Assembly: GCF_018413525.1 (NCBI RefSeq)
Contig: NZ_JAHCDD010000063.1
Coordinates: forward strand, 1 to 35,924
Direction of reading: 5' to 3'
From: Acidovorax sp. CCYZU-2555
Lineage (GTDB): Bacteria; Pseudomonadota; Gammaproteobacteria; Burkholderiales; Burkholderiaceae_C
DNA length: 35,924 bases
Shown here: one piece after another, positions 1 through 6,964 of the stretch
Numbering within the stretch: the stretch's first letter is position 1
How the letters are laid out: each line of letters begins with the position of its first letter
Translations under genes and position numbers: made by a program
Notes under the pieces: model-generated
Database searches by the model: none
Told to the model about the DNA's origin: nothing
What the model saw: the letters and a program-made list of their open reading frames with translations, nothing else

Positions 1-135
1 ACCCGACCAATCCTACGAATCCGACCAACCCTACGGATCCAACGGACCCGACCAATCCTACGAATCCGACCAACCCTACGGATCCAACGGACCCGACAAA
101 TCCTACGAATCCGACCGATCCCACTGATCCAACGG
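1..135 (+). repeat. 45-bp tandem repeat encoding a Pro-Thr-Asn/Asp linker
   Basis: Units begin at 1, 46 and 91. The first two are identical over 45 bases and the third has diverged. Each encodes 15 residues of the pattern PTNPTNPTNPTDPTD. The array continues beyond the left edge, so the total copy number is unknown. The unit is a multiple of three, so copy-number change would keep the frame. Confidence 0.9.
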
Positions 136-2534
136 ATAGCACCGGATTGATCACGGAGGTCCAGACTGTCGTCAACACGGTGTTGCAAGGCACCGTCGCA
201 GCGCCAGTCATCGATCTGGTCAATGCACTGGTGGATCCAGACAGCAGCACCTTGAGCACGATCACCGGCCTGCTGGAAGACCTCACGAAAACCGATGGGG
301 GTCTGGGTGCACTGACCGACCTGGTCGCTGGTCTGGTCAACACTGACAACGAAGGCCTGGCCCCGCTGATCGACACGCTCAATGGCCTTGTGGCCGGGGC
401 GGCAAACGACTCGGGCGGCGGTGGGCTGCAGGACGTTGTGAACCAAGTAGTTGGCAGCCTGCTGGGTGCTGGTGGACTGGGCGGCTTGCTCGGCGGATTG
501 CTCACCGGCGGCAGCAACGGCGGTGGCGGCAGCGGGCTGGTCGCATCGACGCAAGAGGTCGTCGACAACCTCGCTGGCGGTACGGTGGCGGCGCCAGTCG
601 CAGACCTGATCAACGCACTGATCAACCCCACCGACGGCACGCTGTCCGCAGTGACCAACGCACTTGAAAGCCTGACCAGCACCGACGGCGGCCCGCTGGG
701 CGTGCTCACGGAACTGGTCGATGGACTGACCACGCTGCCAGGCGAAGGCCTGGAGCCTCTGGTCGACACGCTCAACGGCCTGATCGCCGGACTGGCCGAA
801 GCCGAAGGCGGCGCAGGTACGCTGCAGGATGTGGTCGAAGGCGTTCTCGGCGACGAGGGCGCGCTGGGCGGACTGCTGGCCGAAGGTGGCCTGCTGGCCG
901 GCGTGGGCGATCTGCTGGGCAGCCTGTCGGGCGGCACCGGCGGTGGATCCGGTCAAGGCAGCGGTCTCGTGACCTCGGCGCAGCAAGTGGTCGACAACCT
1001 GCTGGGCGGCACAGTGGCCGAACCCGTCGCGGACCTGATCAATGCGCTGACCCACCCCACCGACGGAACGCTGTCTGCAGTGACCAACGCGCTGGAAAGC
1101 CTGACCAACACCGAAGGCGGCCCGCTGGGCGTGCTCACGGAACTGGTCGCCGGACTCACGACGCTGCCCGGCGAAGGGCTTGCGCCTCTGGTCGACACGC
1201 TCAACGGCCTGGTGGGCGGACTCGCCGGTGCAGGCAACGGCGAAGGCGCGCTGAGCGGCGTCGTTGAAGGACTGCTGGGTGAAAACGGCGCGCTGGGCGG
1301 ATTGCTCGCCGACGGCGGCCTGCTGGCCGGCGTGGGCGACCTGCTGGGAAGCCTGTCAGGTGGCATAGGCGGCGGAACAGGTGGCGGCAGCGGCGTCGTG
1401 ACCTCGGCGCAGGACGTGGTCGACAACCTGCTCGGCGGCTCGGTGGCCGAGCCGGTGTCCAACCTGCTCGACGCACTGCTCTCTCCGACCGACGGAACGC
1501 TGTCGGTGGTGACGGGCGCACTGGAAGACCTGACCAACACCGCCGGCGGCCCGCTCAGCGTGCTCACTGAATTGGTGGACGGACTGACACAAGTTCCTGG
1601 TGAGGGGCTGGAGCCTGTGCTCGGTGTGCTGCAAGACCTGATTGCGGGCATTTCCGAGAACGGCGCGACAGAAGGCCTGGGCAGCATTGTGGCCGGCGTG
1701 CTGGGCGACAACGGCCTGCTCGGCGGACTGCTGGGCGGCGATGGCGGCCTGCTCTCCGGCGTGGTCGGCGAAGAAGGTCTGGTCGGCGGACTGCTGGGCG
1801 GCGATGGCGGCCTGCTCTCTGGTGTGGTCGGCGAAGAGGGACTGCTCGGCGGACTGCTGGGCGGCGATGGCGGCCTGCTCTCCGGTGTGGTCGGCGAAGA
1901 GGGACTGGTCGGCGGCCTGCTGGGCGGCGACGGCGGTCTGCTCTCCGGTGTAATCGGCGAAGAAGGCCTGGTCGGCGGACTGCTGGGCGGCGACGGTGGT
2001 CTGCTCTCCGGCGTGATCGGCGAAGAAGGACTGGTCGGCGGCCTGCTGGGCGGCGACGGTGGTCTGCTCTCCGGGGTCATCATCGGTGAAGAAGGTCTGG
2101 TCGGCGGCCTGCTGGGCGGCGACGGTGGCCTGCTCTCCGGCGTGATCGGCGAAGAAGGACTGGTCGGCGGACTGCTCGGCGGTGACGGTGGCCTGCTCTC
2201 CGGCGTGGTCGGTGAGCAAGGCCTGGTTGGCGGCCTGCTGGGCGGCGACAGTGGTCTGCTCTCCGGTGTGATCGGCGACAGCGGTCTGCTGTCCGGACTG
2301 ACGGGCAGCCAGGGTCTGGTCGGCGGCTTGCTGGGCCCGAACGGCGCGGTTGGCGGTTTGCTCGGCGGCGGTGGCTTGCTGGGCGGTTTGCTCGGCAATA
2401 GCGCTGCGCAGGCACTCGCCAGCACTGAATCGGCTGACCAATCCATTGCCACGGCGATCAGCAGCCAGGCCGACGCTGCTGGCGGCCTCACGTCCATCCT
2501 GCCGCAGTCGCTGCATCACAACCTGCTCGCCTGA
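1..2534 (+). CDS. Repetitive Gly/Leu/Val-rich surface-type protein, C-terminal part (5' end outside window)
   Basis: The reading frame is open to the left edge, so this is a fragment; a TTG at 147 is not the real start. From the left it reads a Pro-Thr-Asn/Asp linker (15-residue repeat), then four related domains of about 105-143 residues, each opening with a V-V-D-N-L-like segment and containing a GPLxVLTELV-like motif. Nine near-identical 21-residue units rich in GGLLGGDGGLLSG follow, then a short Gly/Leu stretch and a C-terminus ending LPQSLHHNLLA. I see no transmembrane anchor, LPXTG motif, autotransporter barrel or clear RTX nonapeptides. Automated pipelines sometimes call such proteins collagen-like, but a strict Gly-X-Y period is absent. 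The composition suggests a long extracellular stalk or matrix protein. A Pal-like lipoprotein and a type I exporter lie downstream, so secretion and envelope attachment are plausible inferences. The coding assignment is firm and the function is not. Confidence 0.85.
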   Translation, partial: PTNPTNPTNPTDPTDPTNPTNPTNPTDPTDPTNPTNPTDPTDPTDSTGLITEVQTVVNTVLQGTVAAPVIDLVNALVDPDSSTLSTITGLLEDLTKTDGGLGALTDLVAGLVNTDNEGLAPLIDTLNGLVAGAANDSGGGGLQDVVNQVVGSLLGAGGLGGLLGGLLTGGSNGGGGSGLVASTQEVVDNLAGGTVAAPVADLINALINPTDGTLSAVTNALESLTSTDGGPLGVLTELVDGLTTLPGEGLEPLVDTLNGLIAGLAEAEGGAGTLQDVVEGVLGDEGALGGLLAEGGLLAGVGDLLGSLSGGTGGGSGQGSGLVTSAQQVVDNLLGGTVAEPVADLINALTHPTDGTLSAVTNALESLTNTEGGPLGVLTELVAGLTTLPGEGLAPLVDTLNGLVGGLAGAGNGEGALSGVVEGLLGENGALGGLLADGGLLAGVGDLLGSLSGGIGGGTGGGSGVVTSAQDVVDNLLGGSVAEPVSNLLDALLSPTDGTLSVVTGALEDLTNTAGGPLSVLTELVDGLTQVPGEGLEPVLGVLQDLIAGISENGATEGLGSIVAGVLGDNGLLGGLLGGDGGLLSGVVGEEGLVGGLLGGDGGLLSGVVGEEGLLGGLLGGDGGLLSGVVGEEGLVGGLLGGDGGLLSGVIGEEGLVGGLLGGDGGLLSGVIGEEGLVGGLLGGDGGLLSGVIIGEEGLVGGLLGGDGGLLSGVIGEEGLVGGLLGGDGGLLSGVVGEQGLVGGLLGGDSGLLSGVIGDSGLLSGLTGSQGLVGGLLGPNGAVGGLLGGGGLLGGLLGNSAAQALASTESADQSIATAISSQADAAGGLTSILPQSLHHNLLA
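144..1712 (+). repeat. Four degenerate domain-sized direct repeats within the repetitive protein
   Basis: Units start near 144, 537, 966 and 1395. The spacing between the second and third, and between the third and fourth, is exactly 429 bases (143 residues); the first is 393 bases. Shared landmarks are a VVDN/VVNT opening, an AxPVxDLxNAL segment, a P(T/D)DGTLS segment, GPLxVLTELV and EGLxPLVDTLNGL, followed by a Gly-rich tail. The last unit loses its tail and runs into the 21-residue array. This is internal domain duplication rather than a mobile repeat. Confidence 0.85.
1713..2282 (+). repeat. 63-bp tandem repeat, nine copies (21-residue Gly/Leu units)
   Basis: Nine units follow one another, each coding for 21 residues centred on GGLLGGDGGLLSG and ending in GEE, GEQ or GDS. 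The sixth unit is 66 bases long because of an extra ATC codon (VI becomes VII). Positions 2, 17 and 18 of the unit vary between L/V, V/I and V/I. The high identity between units suggests recent expansion and possible length variation between strains. Confidence 0.92.
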
Positions 2535-2550
2535 CCCGCGCCACGCCAAC

Positions 2551-2590
2551 GCCCATGTCGCTGCCCCTTGGGGGACCCAGCGGCATGGGC
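2551..2590 (+). other. Strong intergenic RNA hairpin before the OmpA-like gene
   Basis: The 13-base arms at 2551-2563 and 2578-2590 pair completely if one U-G wobble (2558 with 2583) is allowed. The 14-base loop holds CCCC-TT-GGGG, which can pair further. It sits between the stop codon of the repetitive protein (2534) and the ribosome site of the next gene (2595-2599). There is no T tract after it, so a simple intrinsic terminator is unlikely; an mRNA stabiliser, processing site or attenuator are alternatives. Confidence 0.6.
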
Positions 2591-2604
2591 ATGCAAGGAC
2601 TCAT

Positions 2605-3135
2605 ATGCCCAAGAACTCCCCGCTCTACCCCTCGTTGCTGCTGGCCTTGACCCTCGCGGCTTGCAGCAGCACTCCCGTTACCACGTCGCAGCGCGTAGAA
2701 GGCACCTATGCGTTTCGCAAGCCGCCTGCACCCGCAGTGGTCGTGGACAACTCGCGTGTCGCGCCTGTCACGGCCCAGCCCGTGCAAGGTAAAAAGGGCC
2801 CGGACAATGTGGCTCACATTGTCTATTTCGATTTCGATTCGTACACGGTCCGGCCGACCGATAGACCGATTCTGGAAAGCCATGCGCGCTGGCTGCGCAG
2901 CAATCCGCAGCAGTCGCTGGTGCTTCAAGGGCACACCGATTCGCGTGGCGGCATCGAATACAACCTCGCGCTCGGACACAAGCGTGCCGAGGCCGTGCGC
3001 TCCGGCCTGCAATTGCTGGGCGTGGAGCAAAACCGGGTCGAAGCCGTGAGCTATGGCAAGGAACAGCTCGCCGACCCGGGCAGCAGCGATGCGGCGCACC
3101 AGCGCAATCGCCGCGTGGAATTCGAGTATCGGTAA
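2605..3135 (+). CDS. OmpA/Pal-like peptidoglycan-binding lipoprotein
   Basis: A 176-residue protein. Residues 1-20 form a lipoprotein signal ending in LTLAAC, so the mature N-terminus would be a lipidated cysteine anchored in a membrane, probably the outer one. After a roughly 50-residue linker, residues about 75-176 form an OmpA C-terminal domain: VYFDFDSYTV, the LQGHTDSRGG loop, and the N-x-x-L/R-A-x-A-V and NRRVEFEY elements that bind peptidoglycan in this family. The ATG at 2605 is preferred because AAGGA lies five bases upstream (2595-2599) and the signal peptide starts directly there; the frame remains open further upstream. The tol genes are not present, so this is probably not the housekeeping Pal. 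Its position directly after a repetitive surface-type protein suggests a role in anchoring or envelope support, which is inference. Confidence 0.88.
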   Translation: MPKNSPLYPSLLLALTLAACSSTPVTTSQRVEGTYAFRKPPAPAVVVDNSRVAPVTAQPVQGKKGPDNVAHIVYFDFDSYTVRPTDRPILESHARWLRSNPQQSLVLQGHTDSRGGIEYNLALGHKRAEAVRSGLQLLGVEQNRVEAVSYGKEQLADPGSSDAAHQRNRRVEFEYR

Positions 3136-3221
3136 GTTGATCAAGCCACCTTGAACGCTTGCGTGCTAGGAAAGCCTTGATCCACAAACGCCCCCTCATC
3201 ACTGCCGCGCAAGCTCTGCCC

Positions 3222-4190
3222 ATGCAGAGCGCGACGCGACCCGGGGACACCCGGATCACGCTCTCCACCCAGCTGAGCGCAAGCTTGCAGCATCTGAAAC
3301 AGCACATCACGCTGCTGCCAGAACCCTATTCATGTTGCGTGCTGTTTTTCACGGTGGCCGCTCAAGGCGAGCAGGCCGGCGTTTTCTTTGTGCGCCGTAG
3401 CACTCTGGAAGCAGCATGGCGCGAGGGCTCGACACGGGTGCGCCAGTGGGCCTGGGCGCGCAAGCTCAGCGTGGTCGAATTTCGCATCGACTGGCCGAGC
3501 GAGATCGTGGTGATAGGCAGCCGTATCCCTACGTTGGGTCAGTGGGGCCCAGCCTCGGCGTGGGCATTGGCGGACGACAATCTCGAACATGCCGAGTTGA
3601 TACCGTCCCTGGAACTGCCTCCTGCGAGCCAGGGCAATATCGACATGCATTCGAAGCCGTCGGTTGCCACGCCCATGTTCCCGCTGCTCGCCGATGTGAA
3701 TCTGCTGCTGCGGCTCCAAGCCCTGCACATCGGTGAGGATGGGGTGCACACGCACCTGCCGCACGGTCGACCCGTTCAAAGCATGCCGCTGCGTCCGCCG
3801 CGACCCAGAATGCCTGCGCCCGAGACCACGCCCCCCTGGTGTGAGCAGCAACAGCACGACGGATCGCACGGCTTCGGTTGCGATCGATTGTGCGTGACCT
3901 ATGCACTGATGCTTGCGCAGCACCATATCGCGGAAACATCGTTGGCGCAGAGCGACGTGATCCAGGCGATAGAACGCGCATTTGCCTGTGTGGAGAAGAA
4001 CATCGATGACCTGCGCGTGCGCGCCGATGCCGCCTACATCGAACAAACCATGTGTCTGCTGATTTTCACGCGCTATATCGCCAATCGCGACACGGATGGA
4101 GCGTTCAACAATCTGATCCGGCATATGGAACGACTGGCACAGCATTTGAAGACAATCAACAATGTGCCGCCCACCGGCAGCGGGCTTTAA
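3222..4190 (+). CDS. Hypothetical protein, 322 residues, unrecognised
   Basis: I do not recognise this family. The N-terminal third (residues about 1-110) looks like a mixed alpha/beta domain with a hydrophobic strand around CCVLFFTVAA, an Arg/Trp-rich segment (WREGSTRVRQWAWARKL) and VEFRIDWPSEI. The middle is Pro-rich and probably flexible. The last 100 residues look all-helical, with several Cys and His residues (HGFGCDRLC, QTMCLLIF). No signal peptide or membrane segment is obvious, so it is probably cytoplasmic. The ATG at 3222 is a choice: a TTG at 3159 would add 21 residues, and neither has a good ribosome site. It lies 86 bases after the OmpA-like gene on the same strand. Its stop codon overlaps the first base of a palindromic element. 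The coding call rests on length and GC-type codon use. Confidence 0.7.
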   Translation: MQSATRPGDTRITLSTQLSASLQHLKQHITLLPEPYSCCVLFFTVAAQGEQAGVFFVRRSTLEAAWREGSTRVRQWAWARKLSVVEFRIDWPSEIVVIGSRIPTLGQWGPASAWALADDNLEHAELIPSLELPPASQGNIDMHSKPSVATPMFPLLADVNLLLRLQALHIGEDGVHTHLPHGRPVQSMPLRPPRPRMPAPETTPPWCEQQQHDGSHGFGCDRLCVTYALMLAQHHIAETSLAQSDVIQAIERAFACVEKNIDDLRVRADAAYIEQTMCLLIFTRYIANRDTDGAFNNLIRHMERLAQHLKTINNVPPTGSGL

Positions 4191-4313
4191 GAGCGGCTAA
4201 CACAACCCTTGCTACGTCGTTGCGGCGCCTTGTCGTGCTACTCGCACTGCCTGCGGCACCGCGCCTAGTAGCAACCGCAAATCTTCGATTTGCTGGATCG
4301 TGTTAGCCGCTCT
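4190..4313. repeat. Palindromic intergenic element with 14-bp perfect terminal inverted repeats
   Basis: The outer arms AGAGCGGCTAACAC (4190-4203) and its exact reverse complement (4300-4313) bound 124 bases. Inside are shorter dyads: TTGCTAC near 4209 against GTAGCAA near 4268, GTGC/GCAC around the middle, and a perfect 7-bp stem with a 3-base loop at 4277-4293. There is no open frame of a transposase and no target duplication that I can see. It resembles a small repeated extragenic palindrome or MITE-like unit and could also act as a weak terminator for the preceding gene, whose stop codon it touches. Multi-copy status cannot be judged from one window. Confidence 0.65.
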
Positions 4314-4937
4314 AAAGAGCACATCTTGTAAATGTATCTATCCCAAGCAGGGATAACCAGCAGATGGGGCATTGAGCCCAATGGTTCATATATGCGCATC
4401 GAAGTGCACCGATATGGTGAGCAGCGCCCACCATTCACACCATATGTTGGTATTCCAAGGGTTTTCCATTAATCATAAATGGTGAGTCTCAACAAAGAAA
4501 ATCGTTACCTACATTTCAGGGCTAATCACAAACTTGCCTATCGCCCGGTCACCATTGCATCACCCTCCTCTTCCGACCAGATTGTGGCAATGGGCCGCGG
4601 TAGATTCCTGATTTTTTCTCTCAGCCCCGCCCCATTCCGACGATTAACTGGACGAAAGCCTCGGGTAAAGGCACGACCTGATTCAATCAAAAACGAATCC
4701 AATCGATCAATAACGAAAAAATTAGCTACAAAAAAGTATCTGATATCTGTATTTTTTGCATATGCAACCTCCTTTTTCAGCAAAACAGGGAAGACTGCAA
4801 AGCAAGCAAAAAATGCAAGCCGTGTAGGCCAAACGCCAATGCTGCATTGCATATCTTTTTCAAAAAAATCCCATGATTTAAAAAAACTATTTATCCCAAC
4901 GAGAGTTTGGTAAAGTAAAACCCATTCAGAAAACAGG

Positions 4938-4966
4938 TTGAAAAAACAACTGATTACTGATTTAAA
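4938..4966 (+). promoter_or_regulatory. Candidate sigma-70 promoter upstream of the type I secretion operon
   Basis: TTGAAA (4938-4943) and TTTAAA (4961-4966) are separated by 17 bases. Both hexamers match the vegetative consensus only partly. It is one of several possible pairs in an A+T-rich stretch, so confidence is low. Confidence 0.25.
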
Positions 4967-4977
4967 CTAATACAAAC

Positions 4978-4991
4978 ATGATTAACATCAA
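4978..4991. promoter_or_regulatory. Fnr/Crp-type binding box
   Basis: ATGATTAACATCAA matches the Fnr/FixK consensus TTGAT-N4-ATCAA at nine of ten defined positions. It lies about 140 bases upstream of the ABC transporter start and just downstream of the candidate promoter hexamers, where a regulator could repress that promoter or activate a later one. The match could arise by chance in A+T-rich DNA. Confidence 0.35.
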
Positions 4992-5129
4992 AGCATCATC
5001 GTTGTAACCAGCCCCACCCATTTGACCTAGCAACGAAAGCTATCAACATTAGATAACCATAGAGATATGGCTTTAAACCCAGCCAAATAGAGGCCAGCGC
5101 CATTAACCGATAGAGACCGCCAGCCGCCC

Positions 5130-6962
5130 ATGCTTCAATACTTGCTACCCCGCCAGCTGCTGACTGCCATCGACAAGGATGAGCAGGCAGACAAGACCTC
5201 AGGGTATAGCTCGGCCATAAGGGATTCATTTGACAGAGCGTCCCGGCATCTGCGCCGGGCGGCATGGTTGTCGCTGCCTATAAGCCTGCTGGGCTTACTG
5301 CCCTCGATTTTCATCTTGCAGGTCTATAACCGGGTGATCTCGCGTGGCGGCATCGCGACGCTCACCGCGATGGTTGCCGGTGTCCTGTGCTTCCTCTGCC
5401 TGGAGTTGTGGCTGCGCCGCAGGCGCGCCCTGGCACTGCGCGAAGCGGGCGCGACCATAGACCGCGAAGTCTCCCAGTCATTGATGAACTGCATGCTGCG
5501 CCACCCGCTGCTGACGCTCGAGCGGCGATCGGCCAGCCAGTGGCTGCAGCTGTTTCGCGATATCGGCACCATGCGCTCCTGCGTATCGGGCGGCCTGGCG
5601 GCCTCGGTGCTCGATCTGCCTATGGCCCTGCTTGCCCTGGTCGTGATCGGCATCATCGCCTGGCCCGTGCTGCCGGTAATCCTGGTGGCCATGCTGATCC
5701 TGGGAGTGCTTGCCTGGTGGTGGGCCGATGAAGTGCGCAATTCCCGCGTCGAGGAAATCGAGCAGGCGCGCTTGCTCGATCGCGGCACGGCCGAAATCTG
5801 CAATGCGCGCTCGACACTCAAGGTGCTGGGCTACGACGATGCCGCCAAGCAGTCCTGGCAATCCGGTTACGACCGCTGGCTGGGCGAGAGCTTTCGCAAG
5901 AACGGCGAAATCGAAAATGCGCGCGAAACCGGCCATGTGCTGCTGACGTTCTTCTCCGTCGCGGTGATCACCATGGGCGCAATTGCCATCAATGCCCAAT
6001 GGATGAGCATAGGCAGCCTGATGGCCGTCAACCTGCTTTCCGGCAAGGCGCTGGGGCCCATCGCCCAGCTCGCGAGCAATTGGCGCTCGCTGGCCCGCGC
6101 CAATGAATCCGCCGCACGGCTACAGGACGTGCTGCGCGAGCCGCTCGAGCCCGCGGCCCAGACCATTGAACCCCCACGCCCGCGCGGTGCCTTCCGGCTC
6201 GACAACGTGAGCTTCCATTACCCGTCGGGCCACGTGGCGCTCGAGCAGGTCTCGCTGCAGATGGGACCTGGAGGCATCCATGTGATCGTGGGCCGCAACG
6301 GCGCCGGCAAATCCACCCTGGCCAAGCTGCTCGCAGGCCTGTACCAGCCCACGCAAGGCAGCCTGTTCATCGACGAATACGACATGGCGCAGTTCTCGCG
6401 CAATGACCTGGGCCGCTGGGTCGGCTGCCTGCCCCAGCAGTCTTACTGGTTCAGCGGGCCCATCATCGACACGCTGCGCATGGTCAACCCCGATGCCGAC
6501 AGCAACCGGATCTTTGTGGCCTGCCGGCTTTCGGGCGCGCACAACTTCATCAGCCGACTGCCCAACGGCTACCAGACCGAGCTGGGCGAAGGCGGCGCGG
6601 GCCTGTCGGCGGGCGAGTTGCGCAAGCTGGGCCTGGCTCAACTGTTCCTGCGCAATCCCTCGGTGCTGATCCTGGACGAACCCAGCAACGATCTCGACTT
6701 CGAAAGCGAAACCGAGCTGCTGCAGACGCTGCGGCAGATTGCGGTCAAGCACACCATCATCGTCGTGACGCATTCACTGCGCATGGCGTCGCTCGCCCAG
6801 CATGTCTACCACGTGCGCGGCGATGGTCAGGTCGACCATGGCACGCCGGACAAAATGCTGCCCGAACTGTTTGGCGTGGCGCGCTCCACCAGCGCCAGCG
6901 CCGCGGGCGATGTGCCTGCCACGGGCGCGGCAGCGCCGCAAACTTCACAAGTGGCGGTGTGA
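5130..6962 (+). CDS. Type I secretion ABC transporter (permease fused to ATPase)
   Basis: A 610-residue inner-membrane half-transporter that would energise one-step export of a protein through a channel made with the next two gene products. Membrane segments appear near residues 48-70, 80-100, 160-205 and 270-300. The nucleotide-binding domain covers roughly residues 350-580, with Walker A GRNGAGKST, the Q-loop around LPQQSYW, a signature written LSAGELRKL (the usual LSGGQ has Gly and Gln), Walker B VLILDEPSNDLD and the switch His in VTHSL. It lacks an N-terminal C39 peptidase or C39-like domain and so resembles the PrtD/LapB-type exporters used for RTX proteins and large adhesins. The last 30 residues are Ala/Pro-rich. 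The stop codon overlaps a GTG at 6959 that opens the next frame, so the two are translated together. Confidence 0.93.
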   Translation: MLQYLLPRQLLTAIDKDEQADKTSGYSSAIRDSFDRASRHLRRAAWLSLPISLLGLLPSIFILQVYNRVISRGGIATLTAMVAGVLCFLCLELWLRRRRALALREAGATIDREVSQSLMNCMLRHPLLTLERRSASQWLQLFRDIGTMRSCVSGGLAASVLDLPMALLALVVIGIIAWPVLPVILVAMLILGVLAWWWADEVRNSRVEEIEQARLLDRGTAEICNARSTLKVLGYDDAAKQSWQSGYDRWLGESFRKNGEIENARETGHVLLTFFSVAVITMGAIAINAQWMSIGSLMAVNLLSGKALGPIAQLASNWRSLARANESAARLQDVLREPLEPAAQTIEPPRPRGAFRLDNVSFHYPSGHVALEQVSLQMGPGGIHVIVGRNGAGKSTLAKLLAGLYQPTQGSLFIDEYDMAQFSRNDLGRWVGCLPQQSYWFSGPIIDTLRMVNPDADSNRIFVACRLSGAHNFISRLPNGYQTELGEGGAGLSAGELRKLGLAQLFLRNPSVLILDEPSNDLDFESETELLQTLRQIAVKHTIIVVTHSLRMASLAQHVYHVRGDGQVDHGTPDKMLPELFGVARSTSASAAGDVPATGAAAPQTSQVAV

Positions 6963-6964
6963 CC

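Larger units (their letters stand above)
4314..5129. other. A+T-rich intergenic region, no convincing gene
   Basis: About 800 bases whose A+T content is clearly higher than the rest of the window, especially 4440-5000, with runs of A and T. A 144-codon open frame at 4479-4913 has no ribosome site, no plausible domain and composition typical of non-coding DNA, so I do not call it. Small dyads are present: ATATGGTG/CACCATAT at 4412-4419 and 4438-4445, and a 12-bp palindrome TTGCATATGCAA at 4756-4767. The region precedes the type I secretion operon and is probably its regulatory region; binding by an H-NS-like silencer is a reasonable inference from the base composition. Confidence 0.6.

Noticed and set aside
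1713..2282. Array considered as CRISPR
   Set aside because: There are no unique spacers between repeats; the whole 63-bp unit is repeated and in frame with a protein.
147..2534. Repetitive protein considered as a true collagen-like or RTX protein
   Set aside because: Glycine does not recur at every third residue over the array, and the GGXGXDXUX nonapeptide is not regularly present. A neutral description is safer.
953..2549. Long minus-strand open frames (514 and 397 codons) opposite the repetitive protein
   Set aside because: They are mirror images of the repeat array, with Pro/Ser/Arg-rich or Ala/Gln-rich low-complexity translation, and no ribosome site or family. The plus-strand frame continues through the linker repeat and explains the region.
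4479..4913. A 144-codon plus-strand frame in the A+T-rich region
   Set aside because: It has no ribosome site, no hydrophobic core pattern or domain, and composition of non-coding A+T-rich DNA. It is kept only as part of the intergenic description.
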